45,208 bases of DNA from a virus (IMGVR_UViG_3300018026_000020:1-45208); one strand, 5' to 3'; positions 25,015 through 33,634 are shown, counted from the first letter of the stretch. Notes: generated from the sequence alone by a model not told the origin. Numbers and translations: made by a program.

Positions 25015-25177
25015 GTTCATTCTCGGAGACTTGGGTCCCGCCAAGCGGCACCTTGTCCGGCTATTGCAGGACCCCAAGGATTGGGCTAATCCCAGCACCT
25101 ATCGGGAAATCCAGCAATCTATCCAGCGTATGGAGGCTAGTCTGTTGAAACACGTTCTGGAGATAAAAGATGAGTAA
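24986..25177 (+). CDS. Small helical hypothetical protein
   Basis: 63 residues starting 29 bases inside the previous gene in another frame. Entirely helical-looking (ITLAQAEFILGDLGPAKRHL). Overlaps the next gene (ATGAGTAA). Not recognised. Confidence 0.6.
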   Translation: MATITLAQAEFILGDLGPAKRHLVRLLQDPKDWANPSTYREIQQSIQRMEASLLKHVLEIKDE

Positions 25178-25634
25178 CAGTGCCCAGCAGATGTTCATCG
25201 ACAAGATTATGGAGATAGACAGGACCGGACGTGTCCTCACAACAAAGGAAAATACAGACCTCTTCTTCGAGATGGTCAAGTTGGCTTGCAATCCGGGGTG
25301 CCTGGTTATTCACGGGCATGAGTTCTGCATCAGAGAGAAGAGCAACGCCACGCAAGAGGATTGGCGCAAGGAAGAAGACGAGATGAACGCTCGTGAATCT
25401 TTGGAGTCCATCGTGGATGAGAAAGACCATCCGTTCATGAAAGAAGCCAAGTTGGACACATGGCAGAAACGATTGATGTATTTCCTCAAGCCCGTCGCCC
25501 GGCATTTCAAGGTTGACGACGAATCCCTTCTACAAAGATACATGCGTCATAATCTCCCCACTCATGCCATGGAAGCGGGATTGAGTCCCCTTCCGTTCAT
25601 TCAGATGGGGGAAGGAAAGGATAAAAATGGGTAA
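25170..25634 (+). CDS. Hypothetical protein
   Basis: 154 residues, 8-base overlap with the upstream gene. Charged and helical; one Cys-His segment (CNPGCLVIHGHEFC) could bind metal. Not recognised. Overlaps the next gene by 8 bases. Confidence 0.68.
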   Translation: MSNSAQQMFIDKIMEIDRTGRVLTTKENTDLFFEMVKLACNPGCLVIHGHEFCIREKSNATQEDWRKEEDEMNARESLESIVDEKDHPFMKEAKLDTWQKRLMYFLKPVARHFKVDDESLLQRYMRHNLPTHAMEAGLSPLPFIQMGEGKDKNG

Positions 25635-26241
25635 CCAAGACGATTCCCTGCAAGTTTACGAGAACAGCAAACATTTGGGGTTTACCGACCAGTGCCCCGA
25701 TTGTAAAGGGGAGGGGGAAGTCCCTCTCACCGATGAGGAGCGCTGCGGTTGTGAGCAGCCTTGCTCCTGCTACAATTACAAGACCTGTGAGTGCTGCGGC
25801 GGGGATGGGAAGGTTGAAGCCACTCTCCCCGGTAGAGCGGGACAAGCCGCTGCCCGGCAAGCGGAGCTTTTAGACCGCCCTCCTCAGATGTTAGTTGGTA
25901 CTGACGGGAGAGGTAAGGAACCATTCATCGTAAATGGCCGCTTATCCGAAATTCAGAGCGTTGTTTACAAAAACGTAATTGGAACTTCCATACCGGTCAT
26001 TATCCGCCCGGCACCGCCCATTTCCCGCTGGCTACAACGGAGGGAGAAGTTCTTCAAGGCTCTGGATTGGTTGAAGCTCAAGTGGTTCAACTTCAAGCTG
26101 TGTTTCCACCCGCAATGGGTTGATGACCCTCTCTATGACTTAATGAATGAGGATAGCATCATTCCTCCGGGAGAGCGGGAGCCGCTGTATGAGTTGGCAC
26201 AAGAGGTGGTGGATGCTCCCGGTGGTGACCCCACGGAATGA
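25627..26241 (+). CDS. Hypothetical protein with DnaJ-like zinc finger
   Basis: 204 residues. N-terminal CPDCKGEGEV, CGCEQPCSC and CECCGGDGKV (about residues 23-62) follow the CxxCxGxG pattern of DnaJ-type zinc centres, without a J domain. The rest is basic and aromatic (WLKLKWFNFKLCFHPQW) with an acidic tail. It may hold or deliver a partner protein, but no function is assigned. It ends just before an AT-rich HNH gene. Confidence 0.72.
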   Translation: MGNQDDSLQVYENSKHLGFTDQCPDCKGEGEVPLTDEERCGCEQPCSCYNYKTCECCGGDGKVEATLPGRAGQAAARQAELLDRPPQMLVGTDGRGKEPFIVNGRLSEIQSVVYKNVIGTSIPVIIRPAPPISRWLQRREKFFKALDWLKLKWFNFKLCFHPQWVDDPLYDLMNEDSIIPPGEREPLYELAQEVVDAPGGDPTE

Positions 26242-26280
26242 AAATCCGAACTATTGGATTAATTAGTGGGGGATACGGTA

Positions 26281-27018
26281 ATGAACAACGGAAAATACCA
26301 TCGTGAGGATTTAACTGGACAACAATTTGGGTGGTGGACGGTGGGGGAACGTCAACCCGTAGGTTCAAGTCACTCGGGAGTAGTTTATAAATGCAGGTGC
26401 AAATGTGGCACTGAAAAGCTGGTGTCCGCTAGTGTCCTCCATCAAGGGGTATCTACAAGCTGCGGATGCAGGCGAAAGCAGCGTATGGATTTGACTAGTA
26501 AACGTTTCGGAAAATTAGTTGTGGTAGAAAGAACCAAGGCACCCCCACATTATAAAAGCAAAAATGCACAATATTGGTTATGCCGATGTGATTGTGGAAA
26601 CACCTTGATTGCTACAACAGGGAATCTCAATTTTTATCCCCGTAGTCAATCAGGGGGGTGTAAGGCTTGTTCACCAAGACGAAACAAATATAGGTTGGAA
26701 AAACATAAGTCTACCCCGGAATTCAGGCTGTGGGAAAAAGCTAAGAGCCGTGCCAAAAAGCGGGGGATTTTATTCAACATTTCTCCAGATGACATCATCA
26801 TTCCAGAGGTTTGCCCCCTCTTGGATATAAAACTTACCCATAAAAAACATGGTTGGGATGGAAATACTCCCTCGTTAGATAGGAAAAACCCCTCATCCGG
26901 GTATGTTAAAAGTAATGTTTGGGTGGTGAGTTTTAGAGCTAACTTGTTAAAAAATAACGCCAGCCGGAAAGAGCTTGAAAGGCTTATAGAAAGGATGAAA
27001 GCCCATGGAATCGACTGA
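26281..27018 (+). CDS. HNH homing-type endonuclease with repeated zinc modules
   Basis: 245 residues from ATG 26281, with GGGGGA 7 bases upstream; an in-frame GTG at 26266 is less likely. Two N-terminal modules (GQQFGWWTV to SCGC; SKRFGKLVVVE to CKAC) match those of the gene at 2800. The C-terminal nuclease has CPLLDIKL, SLDRKNPSSGYVKSN and a VVSFRANLLKN segment in place of the final Cys pair. AT-rich. The sequence GAACTATTGGAT lies upstream (26248), as before the HNH gene at 6815. Confidence 0.85.
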   Translation: MNNGKYHREDLTGQQFGWWTVGERQPVGSSHSGVVYKCRCKCGTEKLVSASVLHQGVSTSCGCRRKQRMDLTSKRFGKLVVVERTKAPPHYKSKNAQYWLCRCDCGNTLIATTGNLNFYPRSQSGGCKACSPRRNKYRLEKHKSTPEFRLWEKAKSRAKKRGILFNISPDDIIIPEVCPLLDIKLTHKKHGWDGNTPSLDRKNPSSGYVKSNVWVVSFRANLLKNNASRKELERLIERMKAHGID

Positions 27019-27976
27019 AATTTATGACCGAGTAGCGGTAAGTTTTTCAGAGAAGGTTAATGAGGTATTTGAGTCTGAACAAACCCTCAAGGATTGGTTT
27101 TTAAAACACTTTTCTAACCTTACCTTTGACCGAACAAATAACTGGGGTGGTCTTATTTACCTGCTTTTTAGAGATTCTTGGCTGGAGGCCGGGCCAGAAG
27201 TTAAGGCGGAGCCGACCGGCTATGACCGGAGTGTAGTTCTCAAGAAGCTCACAACCCTGCTGGACTACAACCTCTTCACACAGGTGATGCTCAACCTGCA
27301 ATCGTATGTTGGCATGGCATACCAAGCTTTGAGCGCCGAACAGGACCTCAAGACCATGGAAGAGTGGTGGAAGAACAACAAGCGTAGCCCCTTCATGCCG
27401 GGGTCGAAAATGGTGAAGCTTTCCGCCAACATGACGACGGAGGATGAGAAGTTCAATCAGGACCTCAGCACCATCCGGTCATTGAAAATCATCGCCAACT
27501 TTACCCCCAACCTTTCATGGCGGGTCAGCCCCAAGGGCAGCACCCCGGCGCTGGTGGACAGCAATAATGTCAGCAGCCTTGGTATCGGGGCGGACAGGTA
27601 TCTTAAGGTGATGCCCGGCCTGCGGGCCTCTTATGTCTTTTGGGGGCCGGGGAGCGGGCCGACCATGGCAACTATTCCCCCGGCGTCTTCTGACCACATC
27701 ACTTTCCAAGCGGAAGGTATTCCCTATGTGTTCCGTTCCAAGTCGGGCGGAGAAATCCTCAATCAAGTTCTGTTCTCCCGCCGTATGGCCTACAACATTT
27801 TCTGTGCTCACGATGTGGCAAACGAGACGTGCATCATCGTCCCGAGAATGAGTTCCATCCTCGTGGTGCATGACGACAACAGTTACAACTTACGCCATGC
27901 TATCGAGCCTTATTTGGATGGTGGTGTGATTCAGTTGGCAGAGGGGTCAAGAAGTGACCCCGCTTCAAAGGAGTAG
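27005..27976 (+). CDS. Hypothetical phage protein
   Basis: 323 residues, overlapping the HNH end by 14 bases. No recognised domain; a middle helix-rich part is followed by a Gly/Pro-rich region (YVFWGPGSGPTMATIPP) and a C-terminal alpha/beta part. The first 170 bases are clearly AT-rich while the rest is GC-rich like the older phage genes, which suggests co-conversion or a shifted 5' end beside the endonuclease. Confidence 0.7.
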   Translation: MESTEIYDRVAVSFSEKVNEVFESEQTLKDWFLKHFSNLTFDRTNNWGGLIYLLFRDSWLEAGPEVKAEPTGYDRSVVLKKLTTLLDYNLFTQVMLNLQSYVGMAYQALSAEQDLKTMEEWWKNNKRSPFMPGSKMVKLSANMTTEDEKFNQDLSTIRSLKIIANFTPNLSWRVSPKGSTPALVDSNNVSSLGIGADRYLKVMPGLRASYVFWGPGSGPTMATIPPASSDHITFQAEGIPYVFRSKSGGEILNQVLFSRRMAYNIFCAHDVANETCIIVPRMSSILVVHDDNSYNLRHAIEPYLDGGVIQLAEGSRSDPASKE

Positions 27977-27979
27977 CCT

Positions 27980-28291
27980 GTGCCTGTAGCCAAGAACAGA
28001 AAGTGCGGGCTTTTTATTAAGGGAAAAATCTGTGGCAAGCCCGCCTATAACATAGAGGGAAACTGGTTTCCTCTACAGGGTTGGGGACAACTCTGGTTCT
28101 ACTGCGATGAGCATTGGGCTGTCCGTAACAAACTACGACGTATCCTCGGTCAAGGGTACGCCCATGCCGTCGCCGTCTTGAACTACTGCTCCCTCGGGAG
28201 CGGCTACAATCGCCAGGGTGGTCTCCTAGCTCTGCTCTTTGTAAGCAGTGGCCTTTACGTTGATGAGCGGCTGGGTTGCAACCGCCGATGA
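27980..28291 (+). CDS. Small hypothetical protein
   Basis: 103 residues from GTG 27980, with AAGGAG upstream. CGLFIKGKICGKPAY and FYCDEHW look like a small zinc finger. The last 22 residues overlap, in antisense, the end of the convergent gene at 28226-28591, so the stop may have drifted. Not recognised. Confidence 0.6.
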   Translation: MPVAKNRKCGLFIKGKICGKPAYNIEGNWFPLQGWGQLWFYCDEHWAVRNKLRRILGQGYAHAVAVLNYCSLGSGYNRQGGLLALLFVSSGLYVDERLGCNRR

Positions 28292-28591
28292 TTTGGTGGT
28301 CTTGCTGTGGGTGTGTTCCACACCCATTTGACAATACTGACAATCCGGGAATTTTTCCACCCTCTTTATTTCCGGCTTGATTTCCACGAACACCGGGCAC
28401 TCATAGACCGGCGTGGTCATGCCATGCTTGACACAGTATTCATAAAGCTCCTGCTCCTTGGGGCAGTTTTCCGGGGTCCCCGGCTTGAAGGAGGCGCACT
28501 TGAAGCACAGACAGTTGCCCCGGTGCGTTCCCTTGAGCCGGTCTTCCACAAACACCTTTACTCCGTGATGCTCGTACTGAACGATTGCCAT
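28226..28591 (-). CDS. Cysteine-rich phage protein
   Basis: 121 residues. GNCLCFKCASFKPGTPENC, then CVKHGMTTPVYECPVF, is a Cys pattern I associate with small uncharacterised phage proteins, probably one structural zinc or iron-sulfur site. The extra tail has CQYCQMG. It starts at ATG 28591, which overlaps the TAA that would end an extended version of the upstream gene. Function unknown. Confidence 0.72.
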   Translation of the reverse strand: MAIVQYEHHGVKVFVEDRLKGTHRGNCLCFKCASFKPGTPENCPKEQELYEYCVKHGMTTPVYECPVFVEIKPEIKRVEKFPDCQYCQMGVEHTHSKTTKSSAVATQPLINVKATAYKEQS

Positions 28592-28659
28592 TATTTTCTC
28601 GCTTTCTTTGCTTTCTTCTCGGCGGTCCGCAGCTTCTTAATGCCGACTTCCTCAATTTT

Positions 28660-28926
28660 CTATCCAGCGGCAATGCAGGCATCGACCTTCTTCTTGATTT
28701 GCTCTTCCGGTCCCCACCAGCATTCGCCGCCCCACACGGTGTTTCCATTGTCTAGCTTGATGCGGGGGTTGGTGACTTCGGCCTCGTGGCACATCTGAGC
28801 AAAACCCCCGGCCCCGGCTGGGGGAACGAAGTCTCCCTCGTACACGCCGTACCCGAAAAATTTCAGGATTTTGGTCTTTTCATCACCACTGCAAATTGCT
28901 CCTACCCGTATACCTACTTCCCTCAT
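28660..28926 (-). CDS. Hypothetical protein ended by an in-frame amber codon
   Basis: 88 residues from ATG 28926, behind GAGG in the overlapping end of the upstream gene. Contains WGGECWWGPEEQIKKKVDAC. It stops at TAG (28660-28662), but the same frame continues with clear coding character (KIEEVGIKKLRTAEKKAKKA) to a TAA at 28591-28593 that overlaps the next gene's ATG in the usual TAATG manner. The original product was probably about 111 residues. The TAG is a nonsense mutation, a readthrough site or an error. Confidence 0.65.
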   Translation of the reverse strand: MREVGIRVGAICSGDEKTKILKFFGYGVYEGDFVPPAGAGGFAQMCHEAEVTNPRIKLDNGNTVWGGECWWGPEEQIKKKVDACIAAG

Positions 28927-30437
28927 TTTGCCTCCTCGGTGGGTTCGTCTTTCTTCTTTTGCTCGTAGACTTCCTTGAGGAGACAAGGGTCACCGGGTTT
29001 GCCGCCGCCGAGGACCGTCTCCTTGACAACCTGCACAGTGGGTTTACCATAGTAGCCGAGCCGGTTGGCTTGGTCCATGTATTCCCAGTACTTCTTTTCG
29101 TCCAACTCGAACTCCGGGTCCGTGAACATGGGAGTGAGGATGGAGTTCAACCGGCGCATGTTGAGTTTCTCTTCCTCGGTCTTACCATTCTCTCCCCGTT
29201 CTTCCGCCCCTACCCAAATAAGAAACAGTTCCGCCTTGATGGGGTTGCGGAGGATGGACTCCAATACAGCGGCGTGGGGGTCAAGGTCGGTTTCCACAGC
29301 CGGTTCGGTTTCTTGATTGATAGGTTCGAGCTTGCCGGATTGCAGGTCCCGGCAGTCTTCGAGCGCATCCTCGGAGGCACGAGCAAGTTGTTCCCTTAAC
29401 CGGTCCTCATAGGGCCTTCTTGTTACGCCGCTTAAATAGGTCATCAAATTCATGACCAGAGGGACCTTCTCGTCAGGCCAGTCAGACTGATAGACCATGC
29501 GGAGCATGTGGTCCCGTTCAAAATCGGTGAGCCGGGGGTCAGGTAGTGACCGCAGTTGTGCCACGATTCCCACCTGCTTCAAAATCTTTGCCGCCGTGGC
29601 TCGCATGGTTGCCCGGTAAGTCAGCGCCTTCTCCAAGATGTCGGCTTCGAGGAATACCTTGGGTTTTTCATCCTCTGTAGCCCCGGTGGTTATATCCCCG
29701 GTTTCGAGTTCGATGAAGGCGTCCACTAATGGCGTGGGTGTGTAGTCGGCGATAAGCCCCAAGAGGTCCGCCCGGAACAAGTCGAATAACCGTCTTGCCA
29801 ATGGATTGGGGCTGCCTCCCTGTGAGAAGTAGTTGGGGCATTCCCGTCTAATGAACGCCCACAGGAAGTCGTCGGAGGCATCTTTAAGCTGCCGGGGGTC
29901 CTTGACCCATGCTACCAATTGAGAGTCGGCGTTGATGACCAGACCCTCTTGTTTCTCGCTACAGGTGCATTTCAGGTCTGGTTCGGGCTTCGGGACTTCC
30001 CACTTGTTGGCGGCGAGCATATCCGGGTAGAGCCGGAAATTCCATAGACGCACGGGGCAGGTTTCGTTGGGGTGGGCAATGATGGTATGGAAATACCGGC
30101 CTTCCCCAAGGATTTCCGTGTATTCTTCCAAGTCCGCCGTGGTGATGGATACGAAGATACCATCCGCTGTCATGTACTGGCGTCCAATGCTGGCGTTGCC
30201 GCCGAATACTGCTTTGCGCTCGGTGAGGAACAGGTTCTCAATCTTCTGGAAACGAGGGTCGTGAATCATCTCCCACGTCTGTCCGAGGGTATCCACGTAG
30301 CCCTTGTCGCCAAATACCAGTTGGTCCAACATCTGGCAGTACTGGTACTCTTCTTTCTGCACATCACCTTCGATGAAACGATAGATGCGCTTGGCATCAT
30401 CAGCTATACCCAATAATTTTTGAATCGACCGGTCCAT
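28923..30437 (-). CDS. Large hypothetical phage protein
   Basis: About 504 residues from ATG 30437, with GAGAGAGG upstream; an in-frame ATG at 30476 is possible. Mostly helical, with a Cys pair (LKCTCSEK), acidic linkers and a C-terminal segment ending KKKDEPTEEAK. No enzyme motif found. It overlaps the upstream gene by 38 bases and the downstream start by one codon, so the four minus-strand genes form an operon. Confidence 0.75.
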   Translation of the reverse strand: MDRSIQKLLGIADDAKRIYRFIEGDVQKEEYQYCQMLDQLVFGDKGYVDTLGQTWEMIHDPRFQKIENLFLTERKAVFGGNASIGRQYMTADGIFVSITTADLEEYTEILGEGRYFHTIIAHPNETCPVRLWNFRLYPDMLAANKWEVPKPEPDLKCTCSEKQEGLVINADSQLVAWVKDPRQLKDASDDFLWAFIRRECPNYFSQGGSPNPLARRLFDLFRADLLGLIADYTPTPLVDAFIELETGDITTGATEDEKPKVFLEADILEKALTYRATMRATAAKILKQVGIVAQLRSLPDPRLTDFERDHMLRMVYQSDWPDEKVPLVMNLMTYLSGVTRRPYEDRLREQLARASEDALEDCRDLQSGKLEPINQETEPAVETDLDPHAAVLESILRNPIKAELFLIWVGAEERGENGKTEEEKLNMRRLNSILTPMFTDPEFELDEKKYWEYMDQANRLGYYGKPTVQVVKETVLGGGKPGDPCLLKEVYEQKKKDEPTEEAK

Positions 30438-31458
30438 TATGCCTCTCTCTACTTCCGTTCCATATTGGTTGTCCATCCTCGTCCCATGCGATGGTCCATC
30501 CCAACTCTTTGAGTACGGAAGTTATCTTGTCTCTTACGTGATTTAATTCCAGCCTTGTGGCACAGGCGTCAGCGAGCCGTCTTACTCCCGTCACTTCTTC
30601 TTTACCTACAGCGTGTGCGTGGCGGCATTGGTCCCTGATATCCTCCAAACCCGGCAACTTCTCGCCAACGAGGACCCGGAGACGACCCATTTCGGCACTG
30701 CTCTTGTCCACCTTGGATGCCAAAGCATTCAAATCCGGGTGGACCTTTTCCAACTCGTGTACCTTGCCCTCCAGACGGGTAAGCCGCTCCTCCGGGGTTT
30801 CCTGTGTTGCATTCGGTCCCCATCTCTTCTTGGGGTGTCGTTTGTCCCACTCTTCCATTACCGCCTTGATGCATACCTTAAAGCAGGTCTCCCACGTTGC
30901 CGTCTCGAAGTTGACTACAGTGTTGCCTGATGCACGGCAGCTATCGAATGCTTGCCGGATAGCCCGCTCGCTCTCCCAGACGCAAATCCACGCCAGTGCA
31001 TCCACGAGGGTGGTTTCCCCGCAGGCACGTTCGGTAGCTTCGATGAGACTCAAGTGGTCTATCATATTATCGGCTAACTCCGCCGTTTTCTTCTCCTCAT
31101 CTGTGGGGTTCGGGCTATCCCCCGCACAATCAAGCTGAGAACAACGTCTTGCCATTAAGGTGAGACGTTGCTCCACTTCTTCCATGCAGCAGGATTGCGC
31201 TTTTTCTTGCAGAAGGGTGAGAAGGTCTTTGATGGGAAATTTCTTAGGAATGTCGGTGAAAATAGTGCTTAGTCCCAGAACCACGCCGCTGGCGTACCCC
31301 GGCATTTCTCCGGGTTGATGCGGGTGGTGGTAACCCATGGCGAGGAATTCAGCATCCCATGTCAATGACTCGAACTCAAATAGCCGGTCCCACCGGGCGT
31401 GGATAATCTGGTCGGTGTCGAAGTCCGACCGGTGAACCATCACGGGAGTAAGTTTCAT
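30400..31458 (-). CDS. Hypothetical phage protein with coiled coil
   Basis: 352 residues. Residues about 228-300 (ERLTRLEGKVHELEKVHPDL, NALASKVDKSSAEMGRL) look like coiled coil. No ribosome binding site is evident before ATG 31458; the 50-base AT-rich gap to the HNH gene may hold the operon promoter. Function unknown. Confidence 0.72.
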   Translation of the reverse strand: MKLTPVMVHRSDFDTDQIIHARWDRLFEFESLTWDAEFLAMGYHHPHQPGEMPGYASGVVLGLSTIFTDIPKKFPIKDLLTLLQEKAQSCCMEEVEQRLTLMARRCSQLDCAGDSPNPTDEEKKTAELADNMIDHLSLIEATERACGETTLVDALAWICVWESERAIRQAFDSCRASGNTVVNFETATWETCFKVCIKAVMEEWDKRHPKKRWGPNATQETPEERLTRLEGKVHELEKVHPDLNALASKVDKSSAEMGRLRVLVGEKLPGLEDIRDQCRHAHAVGKEEVTGVRRLADACATRLELNHVRDKITSVLKELGWTIAWDEDGQPIWNGSRERHNGPVDSKIIGYS

Positions 31459-31509
31459 AAAGAATAATACTGGGATTTTTCCAATTTTTGTGTATTATTT
31501 ATACAGCCG

Positions 31510-32094
31510 TCAATCATCGTCCGGCTTGACTTTGTAGTGTTCTTCTCCATGGCAATTTTTACATAGTGGTTCTAGGTTATCGGGATTGTTACTTCCCCCA
31601 TCTACAACATAAATTTTGTGGTGAAGTTCGATATTATAGGGTTTGTCATACTTACATCGAACACAAATAAGGGCAGCCTTGCCGAACTGACGAACCCACT
31701 TTAATCTAAGACTAGCTCGATTAGTAATGACACCCCAATCCATGCGTTGTCCAACATTTTTGCACTGTTTTGAACAATAGTTCTTCTTTCTTTTTCGGAA
31801 ACGAATGGCCGATTTATATCGTTTATATGATTTCCCACAGATGCAACACTTAAATTCAACTTTACCTCGACAGTTGGGGCAATAGTGGTTTTTTATCCTA
31901 TCAGTTGGCATCCCGACCTTGATGAAGTAGTTTTTGCATACGGAACACCCCACTGTGTGGGTCTTTACAGTTAATTCCCGCCGACATTTTTTACTGCAAA
32001 AGTGCCTCTGATTCCTACGTTTTAACCACGTTTGTATCCGATTTTCAGACTTTGAAAACGTTTTGTTGCAACCACTACAAATTACGTCAGGCAT
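31510..32094 (-). CDS. HNH endonuclease with multiple zinc fingers
   Basis: 194 residues from ATG 32094, with GGGGTGATT upstream. Three N-terminal Cys pairs (CSGCNKTF/CSKKC, CSVCKNYF/CPNC, CCICGKSY/CSKQC) bind zinc. The C-terminal nuclease reads CVRCKYDKPYNIELHHKIYV, DGGSNNPDNLEPLCKNCH, a complete His-Asn-His core. AT-rich. It sits at a strand switch, with a gene fragment on its other side. Confidence 0.88.
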   Translation of the reverse strand: MPDVICSGCNKTFSKSENRIQTWLKRRNQRHFCSKKCRRELTVKTHTVGCSVCKNYFIKVGMPTDRIKNHYCPNCRGKVEFKCCICGKSYKRYKSAIRFRKRKKNYCSKQCKNVGQRMDWGVITNRASLRLKWVRQFGKAALICVRCKYDKPYNIELHHKIYVVDGGSNNPDNLEPLCKNCHGEEHYKVKPDDD

Positions 32095-32155
32095 AATCAC
32101 CCCCACTATATGAAAGTCATAGTCAACGTATATTTTGTTTGTAGAGTATTTTATA

Positions 32156-32326
32156 GTGGAGGGTTACGCCAAGGAAAATCACCTTGACCCCACCAGCCGA
32201 GAGTACGCCTTGACGGGCATATCCACGGCGAAGTCCAACGCCATTTCGTTACGGGAGGCACAGAATGCGGAAATCAGCACCGGTAAAAAAACCAAAGCTG
32301 GTAGGAAAGCCAGCGTCACAGTATAA
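32156..32326 (+). pseudogene. Gene remnant or start-less small gene
   Basis: The frame has coding character (VEGYAKENHLDPTSREYALT, then ISTAKSNAISLREAQNAEIS), but the only initiator is a GTG at 32156 without a ribosome binding site. It lies directly against the HNH gene on the other strand, so the true 5' part may have been displaced. It overlaps the start of the next gene. Confidence 0.45.
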
Positions 32327-32588
32327 GCTGCTGGACGTGATACGAGCCGCCCTCGATTGCCGCAGCCATTTCGGCGATGTCAAGATTGTTCAATCGAAAG
32401 AGGACAAGCGGGACGGATTTCTTGTTGGTGAGAGTGCCACAGTCATCTGCGGTCTGTGCGTGGACCGGATGTGGGAGGCGCTGGGGCTGGAGAAGAGTGA
32501 ACACATCCCCCAGCATGGGGAGTATTTCAACTTGCTGTGGGAGGCGAAGCAACGTGCCAGCAGCGCTCGCAAAAATCGAAAAGAGTAG
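32265..32588 (+). CDS. Hypothetical protein
   Basis: 107 residues, ATG 32265 inside the end of the previous frame. Basic N-terminus (KSAPVKKPKLVGKPA), then a globular part with CGLCVDRMW. Not recognised. Overlaps the next gene. Confidence 0.65.
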   Translation: MRKSAPVKKPKLVGKPASQYKLLDVIRAALDCRSHFGDVKIVQSKEDKRDGFLVGESATVICGLCVDRMWEALGLEKSEHIPQHGEYFNLLWEAKQRASSARKNRKE

Positions 32589-32946
32589 TTGGCTGTGTTC
32601 CATCTGCCCGGAACCGGGAGCTTGTTGTCGCAGGTTTTGCCTGCCTTTCCATGAGAAAGACCCGGTCATCCCCGAGACTTTCTGGAAAGTTTCCATGTTT
32701 GAAGATGGGCAGGCGATGCTGACCGCTGCCGGGATGCCTTTTAAGGTGGGAGGGATAGAGGAGGAGTTTCAATCCAAGGAGGGGGAAATTGTGAAGCTTT
32801 GGTACTACTGCCCCAAGATTACCCCCGAGGGCCGATGCTCCATCTATGAGAACCGCCCCGAGTGCTGTTCGTCCTACCAACCCATGACCGACAACCTGTG
32901 TGTATTTTGGAGACCCGATGTCCCGAGAGAATTGTCCGGTACATGA
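32554..32946 (+). CDS. YkgJ-like cysteine-cluster protein
   Basis: 130 residues from GTG 32554, with GGAGG 9 bases upstream. CSICPEPGACCRRFCLPF near the N-terminus, with CSIYENRPECCSSYQP later, follows the CxxCC pattern of YkgJ-family proteins thought to bind zinc or an iron-sulfur centre. The biochemical role is unknown. The upstream part of the longer frame lies over the preceding gene and is not coding. Confidence 0.7.
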   Translation: MPAALAKIEKSSWLCSICPEPGACCRRFCLPFHEKDPVIPETFWKVSMFEDGQAMLTAAGMPFKVGGIEEEFQSKEGEIVKLWYYCPKITPEGRCSIYENRPECCSSYQPMTDNLCVFWRPDVPRELSGT

Positions 32947-33187
32947 CGTAACCTGCTGGCAATGCGGATGGAAATTGTACCGGTGTTCCCGCTGCCGGGG
33001 ATGCTATCAGTGTGAGCATGAGGTACTGTACGAAAATGGCGTGTGGATTTGGCTTTGCCGGGACAATCGCAAGCGCCCGGCGATATGTGAAGAGTGCGGA
33101 TGTGGGCAGCAAAAACAGACCCAGCCTATCCTAACCGGTTGGAAATTTCCCACCCCTATTATGCAAGATTGGCCGGTTAAATTCTGA
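32918..33187 (+). CDS. Cysteine-rich zinc-binding protein
   Basis: 89 residues from ATG 32918, with GGAG just upstream. Three Cys pairs (CWQCGW, CSRCRGCYQC, CEECGCG) suggest two zinc sites. Not recognised. Overlaps the previous gene; a 109-base gap follows. Confidence 0.68.
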   Translation: MSRENCPVHDVTCWQCGWKLYRCSRCRGCYQCEHEVLYENGVWIWLCRDNRKRPAICEECGCGQQKQTQPILTGWKFPTPIMQDWPVKF

Positions 33188-33296
33188 TGAAAATTAGCCG
33201 GTTTTCTTTACACCAAAATTAACAACTACCCACCCCTTTAGTGAATCCGCCAGAGGATGCGGTCCCTATCCTCTAATTCAAACCACAGGAGGAATT

Positions 33297-33605
33297 ATGG
33301 CTTCAATTATGATAGAGGTAGACCTCTGGGAAGGCACCATGACGGTCATGAGTGATGCTGAACTGGAGGAGTTGGATGAGGTGACCGAAGGTGAAGAGGT
33401 TGCCGAGGTTGAAGAAGTAGCCGAAGACGGTGAAGTCTCCGCCGACGTGGAAGTGGATGGAGAGACCGAAGAGTTCGCCGAAGAAGAGGATGAAATCGAA
33501 GCCGAGCAGGCGGAGATTGACGCTGAGCAGGCGGAACTGAACGAGCGGCAGGAAGAGCTTGACGCACGCCGGGCTGACTTCGAGGACCGCCTCAACAATG
33601 CGTAA
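33297..33605 (+). CDS. Acidic coiled-coil protein
   Basis: 102 residues, with AGGAGG 5 bases before ATG 33297. After a short N-terminus it is dominated by Glu and Asp, with an EEVAEVEEVAEDGEV stretch and heptad-like repeats (EAEQAEIDAEQAELNERQEE). Likely a long acidic helix; function unknown. The gap upstream (33188-33296) has no recognised signal except repeats of GCCGGTT near 33171 and 33200. A hairpin follows its stop. Confidence 0.68.
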   Translation: MASIMIEVDLWEGTMTVMSDAELEELDEVTEGEEVAEVEEVAEDGEVSADVEVDGETEEFAEEEDEIEAEQAEIDAEQAELNERQEELDARRADFEDRLNNA

Positions 33606-33612
33606 CTGACAT

Positions 33613-33634
33613 CCCCGGAGGGCAGCCTCCGGGG
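33613..33634 (+). terminator. Hairpin between convergent genes
   Basis: CCCCGGAGG and CCTCCGGGG pair over a GCAG loop, 9 perfect bp, between the plus-strand acidic gene and the minus-strand gene ending at 33648. Only TTTC follows on the plus strand, so termination may be weak or bidirectional. Confidence 0.6.

Noticed and set aside
28591-28926. Genome-wide TAG reassignment
   Set aside because: TAG is the natural stop of several genes here (for example at 5075, 20179, 23566, 27976), and no CTA-anticodon tRNA was found.
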